Made by a program: the position numbers and the translations under genes. This document shows, one piece after another, positions 1-9,613 of a stretch of DNA of 64,000 nt. Numbering within the stretch: position 1 is the first letter of the stretch; every line of letters starts with the position of its first letter. Under the pieces are notes generated by a model. The model was given only the letters and a program-made list of their open reading frames with translations, searched no databases and was not told where the DNA came from. The DNA comes from Episyrphus balteatus (Eukaryota; Arthropoda; Insecta; Diptera; Syrphidae). The stretch is from NCBI RefSeq assembly GCF_945859705.1, contig NC_079136.1, positions 98,703,120-98,767,119 on the forward strand, read 5' to 3'.

Positions 1-338
1 TGCGGGAAAATGTTTTAAACATTTATATGTACTTCATTTCTAGTGAAAATATTCAAACCTGCTTGAATTGAAGGTTTTGAATGAACTTATACTGAATGCT
101 TTATTTACAAGACACGTGGAAAAACTTATAGTACAATGTACAGACGCCACTTTGTAATTTTAATTTTTATGAAAATGTTTTTAATTACACTTCAATACTT
201 TATGACATACAATATTTATGGCCAACAAATTTTGACAGATAAATTCATATTTTATTACGACAAAGTTTGAAAAAAGTCAGTTAAAATTTTTTTAACCAAA
301 TATTTTTCCCAAAGTTCTGACTTTGAGGACCATTTTTT

Positions 339-886
339 CAAAAGAGTTTGGGCATTTTGGACGTTCGGCGGCCATTAATGAAATTGATAAGTTGGTAGGT
401 ATGTGATGGCCAAATTGAATTATATTTTCATTGTCGTTTTCCCTGCGTCTTAAAACATTAATCTTGAATATCCGACCAATAGAATTCATAATATAAGATT
501 TTTAAGCCAACAACTACGAGATTTATTTCAAGAGTTTTCACACGATTCAAACTAACAAATTATTTGAATACAAGTGAGTCTCGCAATTGTTGTTTTAAAA
601 AGCTTATGGTTTGGGTTCTACTCGTTGGATATTCAAGATTAAGGTCTTCAGGCTCAGGAAAAAAGACAGAGCATCATATTTTGCACTTAAAAGACATATG
701 AAATTTACAACATTGTGACAATCTACATAAAGTGTTAAATGCAAAAAATGCATTTTTATCCGTCTCTGAACTATCTGCGTCACAAAGATAAAACTTCTGC
801 ACAACATATTTATACAACACTTAATTACTTCATCATATAATAACAAATTCATTCCACGTTTCATACAAATTTGCCCATTCTCCTTT
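339..886. mobile_element. Long-inverted-repeat element, family F1 copy 1
   Basis: The left end reads GTTTGGGCATTTTGGACGTT and the right end TTTGCCCATTCTCCTTT, giving an imperfect terminal inverted repeat around GGAGAATGGGCA. Internal sequence near 440-500 reappears inverted near 599-690, so the element is largely a long imperfect palindrome. Two further copies lie at 21424-21951 and 39492-40170. It has no coding capacity; short open frames here are chance. The TIR architecture points to a non-autonomous DNA transposon of unknown superfamily. Confidence 0.65.
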
Positions 887-1010
887 ACTTGATTTAAATA
901 TTAAAAAACAGATAGGAATAAATTTCTGGCTTTTTAAAAATGTATACCTTAATATTGTAGATGTTGCCGTTGTGTTCAAATATTTTTGTTTCACCCACAC
1001 TCCTCTGTTT

Positions 1011-1150
1011 GACATTTGTCTGAGCATTTGTTGTTGTTTTTTTGACAAGGTTTTTGTTATATGAGCATCAGGTTCGTACTGACATTTGTCTGAGCATTTG
1101 TTGTTGTTTTTTTGACAAGGTTTTTGTTATATGAGCATCAGGTTCGTACT
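1011..1150. repeat. 70-bp exact tandem duplication
   Basis: Positions 1011-1080 and 1081-1150 are identical over all 70 bases, beginning GACATTTGTCTGAGC and ending GGTTCGTACT. Perfect identity means either a very recent duplication or an assembly slip. No coding role is visible. Confidence 0.95.
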
Positions 1151-1256
1151 CATTTACAAAAAATATCTCGAAATTCTGGTTTTAGATTTTTCCTACTTAC
1201 AATGCTTAAAATTTGATTCTATTACCATAAATTGCACAATTATTTTTCGGGAAACC

Positions 1257-1948
1257 GACGAAGTTATGAATACCAGAATTATGCGCCACAATGTTATGCG
1301 CGTCAAAGTTATGAAAACCCGAAGTTATGAAAAACCAGAGCTATGAACACCAAAACTATGAAACGTGGTTCTTTGGGTTGGCAACCATTAATAGGAACGA
1401 TACATACGGGAGGAATGTACCAAAAACTTAGAGCGTGTAGCCTGAGTCGAGACTAGAAAAAAATTTGCATGGGACGGAGATGTCTATTCCCCCCGTTTAG
1501 CCGGGAGGGACAATTTTCTAAAAAATTGACTTAATTTGGAAAAAAATGATTGAAATCACAACAATAACGTGCTGTGTCTTATTGTAAAGCTAAAAACAGC
1601 TTTATTTAAAAAAAAATAGGTTTTTAAATAAAGCTGTGTAATGGACTATTTTTTGAAAATTAATTTTCAAAATCAAAGTTTTTGAAAAAAAAGTGAAGTC
1701 GAAGTGAATGTCGAACTAATTTTTTTCAAAATTAAGTACTAATTTAGTTTTCAAAATTTAATGTTCTAGCTTTTTGGAACTTACCTCCCGTATATCGTTC
1801 CTTTCCATGGCTGCCAACCCAAAAACCAAGTTTCTTATTTTTGGTGTTCATAGAGCTCTAGTTTTTCATAACTTCGGTTTTTCATAATTTCGGTTTTTCA
1901 TAACTTTGATGCCTATAACTTTGTCGCGCTCTGGTATTCATAACTCCG
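1257..1948. mobile_element. Foldback-like element with repeat-built inverted ends
   Basis: The left arm (about 1257-1420) and right arm (about 1780-1948) are imperfect inverted copies. Both are built from short tandem units of the type CGAAGTTATGAAAA, at least three in the right arm. The two arms also share the inverted pair GGTTGGCA / TGCCAACC. The centre near 1600-1640 is a hairpin of ACAGCTTTATTTAAAA and its complement. Long inverted arms made of short repeats resemble Foldback elements of flies (established class). Membership here is inferred, and no transposase is seen. Confidence 0.6.
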
Positions 1949-1951
1949 TTA

Positions 1952-2436
1952 TGGCTAAAACAGATGTGCGGCACATCTGCACGCTTCTCTGCATGCAGCG
2001 CTGCGCCCAAAATACATGTACATCACTTTTTAAATTATTGATGCCGATTTCTGTCAAAAAAAAATTGATAACCTTAATATTTTGTATAACTTTTTTTTTT
2101 GTAAGAATACCTACGTTAAAAATGGATTATAAGCGGAAGAAATAATTGAACTTATAAAACAAAACAAGATGGTTATGTTTTTTTTTATGAATTCAATTAG
2201 TTCTTCCATTTTAAGAAAATCAAAACGAACGTTATTTGAATTTTTGAATGACCGATTGTGCCAACTGCCAATATCAGTAATGCCAAATAGCAAGTACCTA
2301 CTTTGTATTTTTGTTGAAACTTGGCATTGAATTTAGAAAAAGAGACATGATGCAGCTCTGATCTGCATGCAGACTTTTCTCCCATAATAGCCCGTGTGCT
2401 GCAGACTGCAGACAGACTGCACGTCTGTTTTGACCA
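1952..2436. mobile_element. MITE with TTA target duplication
   Basis: The ends TGGCTAAAACAGATGTGC and the complement TGGTCAAAACAGACGTGC form an imperfect inverted repeat. The element is flanked by TTA on both sides (1949-1951 and 2437-2439). TTA/TAA duplications are typical of PIF/Harbinger elements, so a Harbinger-driven MITE is the best inference. It abuts the foldback-like element on its left. Confidence 0.65.
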
Positions 2437-2439
2437 TTA

Positions 2440-2788
2440 TTTCTTATTTTTATAAAAATTCCTCAAAGTGTAACGTGGTCATAAGTAATCGCATTTCTTA
2501 AATCTGGCAGTACCTCTCATAGCATTTTTCAAGCAAAATGTCACTCAACCAACCGCCATCAGCTGTCACTCCTGTCACAACAGAAACCTGCAGCTTGAGC
2601 TTCCATCCTCAAAAAACCCAAGAAATTACTGATACAAATTTTTTAAAAATAAACAATTTAAATATTCATATAATATACACGTAAATATTGTGTTCCATAT
2701 TTATTTCCTATATTAAATAATATTATATAATAAAAAAAATACTTCCATTAATGCGACACCTAAAAAGTTTTCAAGGAATGTGATTATT
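2440..2788. other. Upstream region of the zinc-finger gene
   Basis: AT-rich sequence between the MITE and the zinc-finger ORF. It should hold the promoter and 5' UTR, but I see no convincing TATA box or initiator. The reading frame stays open for some distance upstream of 2789 without an in-frame ATG, so a spliced upstream exon cannot be excluded. Confidence 0.4.
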
Positions 2789-3904
2789 ATGCCGCTTTTT
2801 ATACAAAAACAAATGGAAAAAACATCAAATTATTTAATTATAGACTCTGATGAGTGGACTGATACCGATAGTAATAAAAGCATAGAAAGAAATGGAGATG
2901 ATTTAACATCTTCGAGGGATCCATTTGAAGATGTTTTCAATTCAGAAGATCCCCTCAATGTCAATGACAATAAAACGATAGATTTAACAAATGACAGGGA
3001 TGCCCTAAGTCCATTAACATACCTTGAAGATGGGCAATCCCCCAAAGAACAAGATGACTTTGAATTTGACTTCCAAACCATCGACGAAGCTGAACAAACC
3101 GAACATATTTTGAAAGTTCGAGTTCATGCGAATTTCTGTATGCGCTGTGGAACTGGTTTCGTACAGCAAAAAACCCTCAACATTCACTTGGAGAAGAATG
3201 AATGCTCTGCCAATACAAACAGTACTGAAATGCCTTTAACATGTAGCATTTGTGGTCAGAGTTTCTTTGGAATTAAGTGTCTGCGCCATCATTTTATGCG
3301 TCACGCCCAAACGAGGCCGTTTAAATGTAAAAACTGTCCCCTTTCGTTTGTCACTCAAAGGGATCTCTACTCACATTATCGAAGTCACAAAGACTATCGA
3401 CCATTTATCTGTGATCTGTGTCCGAAGGCCTATCACTCCTCAAAAGACTTATTGGCACACAAACGAAATCATGTCGTAGAACACGCTTACGGGTGTAGGC
3501 TCTGTCCGAGAAGATTCAAAAAGTCGAAATATCTTGCAGCGCATAAACGGAAACATGATGCAAAAAAACCATTCAAATGCAAGTTTTGTCGACGAAGTTA
3601 TGCCCAAAATAGCCTTCGCAATATGCACATGAGAACTCATACAATTTCAAAGAAAGGTTTGCTGAAATTTCTGTGCGAAATTTGTGGCTTGACACATGTC
3701 CGGTCTAGATCGGTGTGGGCTAAACTGATGCCAACAACAGAAAGAAGACAAAGTAACGATAGTAACATTTGCCTTGGGGACAATAGCAAAGAAGACCCAC
3801 GGCCATGGAGTAAAAATCGTCGAAGAAAATCGTCTGAATCATCGGATAGTGTGCAGATTATTGAGGATCCTTTGCAATTTACAATTGATTTGGTTGACGA
3901 ATAG
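2789..3904 (+). CDS. C2H2 zinc-finger protein
   Basis: A single open frame of 371 codons with no intron. Residues 1-115 are acidic, rich in Asp, Glu and Ser, with no recognisable domain and no ZAD visible. From residue 117 there is a C2HC-type finger (CMRCG, last ligand Cys). Five C2H2 fingers follow: CSICG...HFMRH, CKNCP...HYRSH, CDLCP...HKRNH, CRLCP...HKRKH and CKFCR...HMRTH. A half finger (CEICG) then lacks its histidines. The C-terminal tail is basic (KNRRRKSS) and then acidic. The linkers are close to TGEKP-type spacing, so DNA binding and a nuclear transcription-factor role are likely by family. The target is unknown. The first in-frame ATG is 2789, but the ATG at 2813 (residue 9) has the better fly start context (ACAAATGG) and may be the true start. 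I cannot assign an orthologue. Confidence 0.85.
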   Translation: MPLFIQKQMEKTSNYLIIDSDEWTDTDSNKSIERNGDDLTSSRDPFEDVFNSEDPLNVNDNKTIDLTNDRDALSPLTYLEDGQSPKEQDDFEFDFQTIDEAEQTEHILKVRVHANFCMRCGTGFVQQKTLNIHLEKNECSANTNSTEMPLTCSICGQSFFGIKCLRHHFMRHAQTRPFKCKNCPLSFVTQRDLYSHYRSHKDYRPFICDLCPKAYHSSKDLLAHKRNHVVEHAYGCRLCPRRFKKSKYLAAHKRKHDAKKPFKCKFCRRSYAQNSLRNMHMRTHTISKKGLLKFLCEICGLTHVRSRSVWAKLMPTTERRQSNDSNICLGDNSKEDPRPWSKNRRRKSSESSDSVQIIEDPLQFTIDLVDE

Positions 3905-4768
3905 AAAGCAAATACCTATTACAACCGATGATGTAGTTTTAAGTTTTGATTGTAATTATAAGAGAAATTGTATACATGTCTGACGAAGATTTATTATTGT
4001 TAATACATGTAATATCTAACTTTTTACAATTGACTGTTAACCCTTATCATTTTGTTTTACTTACTTTATGGGCATGGACATGGTAGGTATGAGGAACTAA
4101 TGTCGTTTTACTTCGGATGTACTCATTTTGATGGAGTTGTGGAACGTAAATTAGAGTAGAATTTGAATTTTAAAATACCATTTTTGTTGCTATTTTGTAC
4201 TCCAGCTAAGCGCTAGTTTTTTTTTATATACTGATGGAGCCAGAAGTCGGCCCTTAATTTAGCAGAGGACTTTTAGATAGTTATATAGGATTCCTATGAT
4301 ATACACTAGGGTGTCCGTTATTTCTCAAAGTGATGTTTTCGGACCTATATAATAGGAATTAAGCAAAAAAAAAAGGAGGTCATTAATTAACCCTTGCCTC
4401 TAGGGTCTTACTTTTCCCATACAAATTTGTATGGGAAGTTTGTAACTTTTACATACATTTTTTTTTCTCTAAGGGCCAATTTTTCAATAGCTAGATAAAC
4501 CTCAGTTAGTGCTTATTCCTAGGAATATCTACTTTTTTTATATTGACTTTATTCGTTTGATAGTCTAACTAATGATTGAAAAATCAGGGCTAAATCATAT
4601 TTTGTTTAAATGTTTGCTGATTATGGTAAGAAAATGATTTCTTTTAAGATCACTTTCAAAATTTCCCATTGTAAAATGTTTTTATATTTTATTTCGATTA
4701 TTTTAATTATTAGCTGTTTTCGTAGTTTTTGCTTTTACGTTTTATTTTATTCTTCTCAAAGTACACCC
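3905..4768. other. 3' flank of zinc-finger gene, no gene seen
   Basis: AT-rich non-coding sequence. It presumably contains the 3' UTR of the zinc-finger gene, though no canonical AATAAA is obvious just after the stop. No convincing open frame, RNA gene or complete transposon was recognised. Confidence 0.5.
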
Positions 4769-5149
4769 AAATCTTGAACGAAAAATTTCGTTTTGCTTTT
4801 CGTACGCAGCTTTAGGCAAAAATTGGCTTTAAAGTCTAGTACGCAGCTGAAGCGAAACAAAAAAATTTCAAATTTCCAAAGTCGACAATGAAAACGCTAA
4901 CGAAAAAATATCATCGAATATTCTGTCAAAGTCAAAATAAAAAATTTCAAAATCAAGAAAAATCAACAGAAAATAATTTTTAAAGCAAGAAAGTGAAAAA
5001 ACCGTCAATGTTGTGCACTGCTCTGGGAGTCAAGAAAAATGCACAGGACAGTAAAAAGCAAGTGACAAATGAGTGAAAACTCTCCAATTTTTCGCTAGAG
5101 CTGCGTACTGAAAAACAAAAAGCAAAACGAAATTTTTCGTTCAAGATTT
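4769..5149. mobile_element. MITE, family F2 copy 1
   Basis: The left end AATCTTGAACGAAAAATTTC and its complement at the right end form a terminal inverted repeat of about 45 bp with one small indel; both arms end internally at the string ACGCAGCT. The interior (for example CAGCTGAAGCGAAAC and CAAAGTCGAC) is repeated just to the right in copy 2, which is split by a larger insertion. Non-coding; superfamily not identified. Confidence 0.7.
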
Positions 5150-5294
5150 CGTTAACGAAATTTTGTACCTAGTACGCAGCTGAAGCGAAACGAAAAATAT
5201 TGAAGTCTCCAAAGTCAACAAGTTAAACCATCGGGTATTATAGCAAAGTAAAAATAATAAAAGTACAAATCAACAAATTCAAGAAAAACATCAG
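5150..5294. mobile_element. MITE family F2 copy 2, left half (split)
   Basis: Sequence such as GTACGCAGCTGAAGCGAAAC and TCTCCAAAGTCAAC matches the interior of copy 1. The copy breaks after CAAGAAAAACATCAG and resumes at 11209 with CAGAAAATAAGTTTTAAAGC, exactly as copy 1 reads continuously near 4955-4995. The 5.9-kb interval between is therefore a later insertion. Confidence 0.65.
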
Positions 5295-5456
5295 GGGGGT
5301 CATTCCGTAATTTTGAAAACGATAATGGGATCGATGATAATCGTTTTACAGTTTGAGAATCTTTAAAGCTATTTTAAGTCAATTCTGATTCAATATTTCC
5401 TAAATAGTTTATATAGATAAAAGTTTTCGTATCCTTAGAAGTCGTATTAGTCTAGG

Positions 5457-5501
5457 TGATTTAGTAGTTGCCTCTTGCTCGAGTGTCACTGGTTCGATTC
5501 C
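5457..5501 (+). promoter_or_regulatory. tRNA-like Pol III A and B boxes inside the element terminus
   Basis: TGATTTAGTAG at 5457 matches the tRNA A-box consensus with one mismatch. GGTTCGATTCC at 5491-5501 is a perfect B box. Spacing is tRNA-like. The equivalent B box lies at 10849-10859 on the other strand in the right arm. There is no convincing cloverleaf with a 7-bp acceptor stem, so this is a tRNA-derived or tRNA-mimicking segment, not a functional tRNA gene. Confidence 0.5.
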
Positions 5502-5691
5502 GGAAATTGAAACTGTTTTTTTATTTTTTTATTTTCTCAATAATCGTCAATAAATAAACAATAGGTAAATAGGTCTCGTTTTTGGAGAATTTATTCGTTT
5601 TTGGATGCAATATTTGATTTTTTAAAAGTGTTTATTTATTTATTCCAATCACCGATTAATTTGCAAACTCCACAAACAAACAAAAAACCAT

Positions 5692-5943
5692 AGCCGTGTT
5701 TTATTGGTAACTCAGTACTTAGCTCAGTAAAATTTTACACGGGAAACAACAACAAATGATTGCTAAGGATAAACAAATGTTTTGTATTTGTTGGTTTACA
5801 GAGAAAATGTTTTTATAGACTTATACATTTTTGACCCTTCAACAATATAGGATTATAAAAAATAAATAAAAGTTATCGTTTTTTGTTGTTTGCAGCATAA
5901 AATATTTACTTAGTAAAATACTGAGTACCAATAAAACACGGCT
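5692..5943. mobile_element. MITE with AGCCGTGTTTTATTGGTA ends
   Basis: AGCCGTGTTTTATTGGTA at the left and its exact complement at the right, followed by a shared CTCAGTA, form a near-perfect inverted repeat around a ~200-bp AT-rich core. It lies inside the larger 5295-11208 element. No clear target duplication and no coding capacity. Confidence 0.65.
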
Positions 5944-5962
5944 GTTAGAGTAAATCATTTGA

Positions 5963-6047
5963 ATATCGCTGGCTGAGAATTATAGGGTTGTATGTTTGCA
6001 AGGGTTTTCATAAAACATACATCCTTATAATTCTCAGCCAGCGATAT
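5963..6047. repeat. 85-bp hairpin (micro-MITE)
   Basis: ATATCGCTGGCTGAGAATTA at 5963 pairs with its complement ending at 6047. The arms are about 35 bp with one or two mismatches and the loop is about 14 bp. This is a compact inverted-repeat insertion or hairpin with no coding content. Confidence 0.8.
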
Positions 6048-6094
6048 GTGTATCGAAAAACTATTCGTTTTTTAATACAAGATATAGGCGGAAT

Positions 6095-6556
6095 CAGAGA
6101 TGGCAGAGTAGATTACGTCAGGTAATCTACTCGGTTAACTACGCGTAGTTAATCGAATAAACTACTCGCTTGATTTGTTTCATGTACTACCTACATTTGC
6201 TACGTGCAATAACTACATAAAAAACGTTATATTTCAAAAATATTTAAAAAAAATAGCTGTGTTTTCGTGAGAATTTGGTTACGTAAAGTAAAACCTTTTC
6301 AAAGAAACCACCCCAAGTCCATCTGGTTTCAAATATTCTATTCAAATTTACACTATCACAGCTATGTATTTCGATTTGAATAAGACTTTGACAATTTGGT
6401 GGTAAAATTGGCATTTCAAACTACATTTTGACGTCTAGCGCTACGTCTGCTACATTTAATTACGTTAACTACATTAAACTACGTTAACTACCTCATTTAT
6501 GTAGTAGACGTAACAAATGTAGGAAATCAAAAAAAATCCAATTTTTGCCATCTCTG
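6095..6556. mobile_element. hAT-type MITE with 8-bp target duplication
   Basis: The element begins CAGAGATGGCA and ends TGCCATCTCTG, flanked by perfect 8-bp duplications GGCGGAAT at 6087-6094 and 6557-6564. The CAGRG-type terminus plus 8-bp duplication is diagnostic of the hAT superfamily (established knowledge). The interior contains many copies of CTACNTAA-type motifs, for example ACGTTAACTAC. It is 462 bp, non-autonomous and without transposase. Confidence 0.9.
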
Positions 6557-6609
6557 GGCGGAATGTATGTTGAACGTCGCCCGTTGTTTAAACTAATAGT
6601 TTTTAATAC

Positions 6610-7983
6610 TAATGTCGTTTTCTTTCACTCCAATGAGAGTACCCTTTTAGTACTTATTTTTGCACTTTTGAAGGTTTTGTGTTCTTTGACGCCACAAAAG
6701 TGTAAAAAAAAAATTACTCCGGAGTAATTTTAGTACTACGGAGTACCCCGGATTTACTCCACATTTTTAGTCAGATTTACACCGATTTTCTCATGCACTT
6801 GCACACACACTTATGAATTTGAAGTTTGACATTTTAAAATTTTGTTTGAAAATTGAAAAATGCGAAAAGTTTTTCTTGCAAACTCTTTTGTTATTAACAG
6901 AAAACAACCATTATGAATATATTTTCTACTGTATTATATTCCGCCAGATATATTTCTTCCATTTTTGCGTTAATTCTTCACTTTTCCCAAAATGAAATTA
7001 AAAACCGAATAAAAAAAATGTTCCGCCAGTGTTCTTCATCAATAAAAAAAAATCCTGTGCCATATAACAAAAAAAATCCCATTTTTTTCTGCGTTGATGG
7101 GATATTTTTATTTTACAACTATGCAATCAAACTTAGGCTGAAAAAACCGATCAGAAGCATAATGAAAAATATACCAAAAGTAAAACTAGGTCCGCTTCTA
7201 CACGAAAACGCAAAGCACGAGACGCACATAAGAGCAAAGGAGAAATAAAGTTCGAAAAAAAGGGAAGGAAGATTTTCTACTCAGGTAAAAAAATTTGTGA
7301 CTCTTTTTGACGTTTCTCTTTGATCTTGTTCTTTTTTTTGCTGTTCTGCTTTATTTTATTTCGTCATCTGCTTCGTCGGTTGTGTATTATTTGCGTGTAT
7401 AGTAACGTTTTTAATTTTTTCAAAAGTTTTCGTTGCACATAGACCCCGCATGGGAGTTGTTTTTTTTTTGTATATTTTGGTGTTTTTTTTGGAATTAAAA
7501 TACATAGTCTGCTTCTACACGAAGACGTAGACGCACAAGATGCACATAAGAGCAAAGGAGAAATCAATCTTTCTCTCTCTCTTGTTCTTATGAGTCTACG
7601 TCTTCCTGTTGAAGTCGTCATACGAAAACAAGAACAAAATAAAACCAAAGAAAATAACTGTCAAATTTGCGTCTTCAAAAAAATAATACGTGTAGAAGCG
7701 CGTGACGCACCGAAACGAAAATCAAAAGGAAATTAGAAGATGATTTCTGCGCCTTCCGTCTTCGTATATTTTGCTTCATATGTTATTAATATTAATTTTT
7801 CTTTTCAATTCATAAAATGTTTTCCCTATGCCTGTTATCACTATTTTTTTCAAGGAAATTATCCATTTTTGGCTTGTCACACACACAATTACATACAAAA
7901 AAATTACTCTCATTATGTTCTTTCACTCCAGAAAAAGGAGTAAAAATTTAGAGTACTCCTTAATAGAGTGAAAGAAAACGACA
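6610..7983. mobile_element. Composite inverted-repeat element with nested element
   Basis: The left end ATGTCGTTTTCTTTCACTC reappears inverted at the right end (GAGTGAAAGAAAACGACAT near 7965-7983). The subterminal zone has repeated GGAGTA/TACTCC motifs. A second element nests inside: GCTTCTACACG occurs near 7194 and 7509 and its complement CGTGTAGAAGC near 7699, with a shared downstream block CACATAAGAGCAAAGGAGAA. The open frames here have no recognisable domain and lie across repeat junctions, so they are not called as genes. Confidence 0.55.
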
Positions 7984-8193
7984 TAAAACGAACGTTTCTT
8001 TGGATAGGCGCAAGTTTAGAAAAAATCTGTGAGAATTATTATCAAAATGGTCATGTACACTTACATATGCGTTGGAATCAGAATATAATTTTTGAAAATT
8101 TGTATTTTCCAAAATTAGTGCGTTTAAACGTCGAAAAATTTTGCTATAGCTGGATCAATATGAATTTTTACCCAAAAGTCAAAACTTACATAC

Positions 8194-8707
8194 TGTAACG
8201 ATGAATTACTGAACTACTTTTAAGATAAAAGTCTGAACACACTACCTACTACTGCAAAGGTAGAAATGTGAACGGACCTTTAATAATCAAGAAACTACCT
8301 ACCCTCTGAACACATCCCAAAATATCCAACTAGACTGGAAGTATGAAGCGCCCCCTCTTGGAAAGGAAGTTTCGAGAAGCAAAGACGAGAACCTTCGAAG
8401 ACATTCTCGAATCTCGAAATTCCGGTATAAAACGGCAGCGTAAACACCGACCGGATACAGTTTAATCTTGAAAGTGAAAGAGCTCTTTCACTTTCAAGAT
8501 TAAACTGTATCCGGTCTACTACTAGTACAGTACAAAGTGAAATAAAGTGTTGCGAATTGTTGGTAGTAAATAAAGTGATTTAAAAGTGTGTTTGTTTGAG
8601 CGAATAATAAAAGTAAATTGAGTTGAAATAAAGTGTGTTCTTATTTGAACGGAAATATAAGTGGAAATTAAATAAGTTTTATTGTGAACCCGGAATAAAA
8701 CATTACA
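8194..8707 (+). mobile_element. Solo LTR of a retrotransposon
   Basis: A 514-bp segment beginning TGTAACGATG and ending AACATTACA (TG...CA), flanked by the 4-bp duplication ATAC at 8190-8193 and 8708-8711. It has a TATAAAA at 8426-8432 and AATAAA signals at 8540 and 8694, as expected for a retrotransposon LTR reading on the + strand. No internal gag/pol is present, so this is a solo LTR left by recombination. A 4-bp duplication is usual for Ty3/Gypsy elements; the clade is inferred only from that. Confidence 0.8.
8449..8516. repeat. 68-bp perfect palindrome within the LTR
   Basis: Two 34-bp arms with no spacer. The left arm starts GACCGGATACAGTTTAATCT and the right arm is its exact complement, joined at the GAGCTC centre. 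It starts 23 bp after the first T of the TATA box, so the predicted transcription start lies in its left arm. It probably arose by inverted duplication of the transcript start region. Confidence 0.95.
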
Positions 8708-8778
8708 ATACATTGAATATAATTTTAGAAAATGCGTAGTGTTTTGTTAAATTACATTAAAATAATTTACTCTAACAT

Positions 8779-9589
8779 TCCCAACTAACATTTCAGCTTC
8801 GGTTAAGGTATTACAAAAGCTACATTTCAGCTTCTTTTAAACTTTAGTAAGGTTGTTGGGCATGGAAAAAGGAGAACGTTATACAAGTTTGACCCTCTAT
8901 AAGGATCTTAAACGAAGCTTTACCGAAGCTCTACAGAAGCTTTAAGGTTTGACAGATAGCTTCGGAAGAGCTTGTATAGCTCTTTAATACATGTCTTATC
9001 GAAATTTAAAAAAAAACAACTACAAAAACAAAAAAGAATTCTTTTTTAACTGGTTTTAAATCATGAATTTTATCTTTTGGTCTGATATTATATATAACAT
9101 TCCATTAGTTTTTATTATATCTATTAATAATAATTTTAAAAGTATATAATTTTTTTACCACACCCAGGAATCGAACTTCGTATCTGCTTGGTGGTAGTCC
9201 ATCACTCTACCCACTCGGCCATCCTAGTATATTCATTAATGAAATCAAAAACTTCATCAGTTCAAATAGCAAAAAAATGTCCGAGCTAAATTATTTAATG
9301 TCAAAACCAAAAAGTGTACGAGCTAGATTATTTAATATCAAAACCAAAAATCAAATACAAAACTTGGTAATTTCTGTAAAGCTTCTATAAATTCATTAAA
9401 CAGGCTTATCCGAAAAACAAGTTTTTTTTGTTTAAGTTTCTTTAACAGTATTTAAACAACTTATTAGAAGTTTTTAAACAAGTCAGAACTTCTATAAGCA
9501 GTTAAATTCAGAAGCAAGCTCAATACAAGCTGTATAGAAAGTAGATCCTGCGAGATTTCAATTTATAGAAGCTGTTGTGCTAGTTGGGA
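8779..9589. mobile_element. Non-autonomous TIR element carrying a tRNA-like segment
   Basis: The left end CCCAACTAACATTTCAGCTTC and the right end GAAGCTGTTGTGCTAGTTGGG are imperfect inverted repeats, flanked by ATT on both sides. The interior is rich in GAAGCTT/AAGCTTC motifs. It includes a 40-bp direct duplication near 9277-9355 built on GAGCTARATTATTTAAT, and a tRNA-like region at 9157-9226. No transposase frame. Confidence 0.6.
9157..9226 (-). other. tRNA-like sequence (tRNA-derived, not a functional tRNA)
   Basis: On the minus strand a perfect A box TGGCCGAGTGG (9211-9221) is followed at tRNA spacing by a B box GTTCGATTCC (9167-9176), with an intervening anticodon-arm-like stretch. The acceptor and T stems pair poorly when folded by hand. 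This supports a decayed or captured tRNA, or a SINE head, rather than an active gene. It lies inside a TIR element. Confidence 0.5.
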
Positions 9590-9613
9590 TTATCGTTATT
9601 AAATAACAAAATA

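Noticed and set aside
2780..2788. Upstream GTG-initiated start of the zinc-finger frame
   Set aside because: GTG is not a normal eukaryotic start; the first ATG is 2789 and the best context is 2813.
6913..7248. A 111-residue plus-strand protein
   Set aside because: It lies inside a composite TIR element, is Lys/Ile/Phe-rich from AT bias and has no recognisable motif.
9157..9226. A functional tRNA gene
   Set aside because: The boxes are perfect, but acceptor and T stems pair poorly by hand and it lies within a repeat; kept only as tRNA-like.
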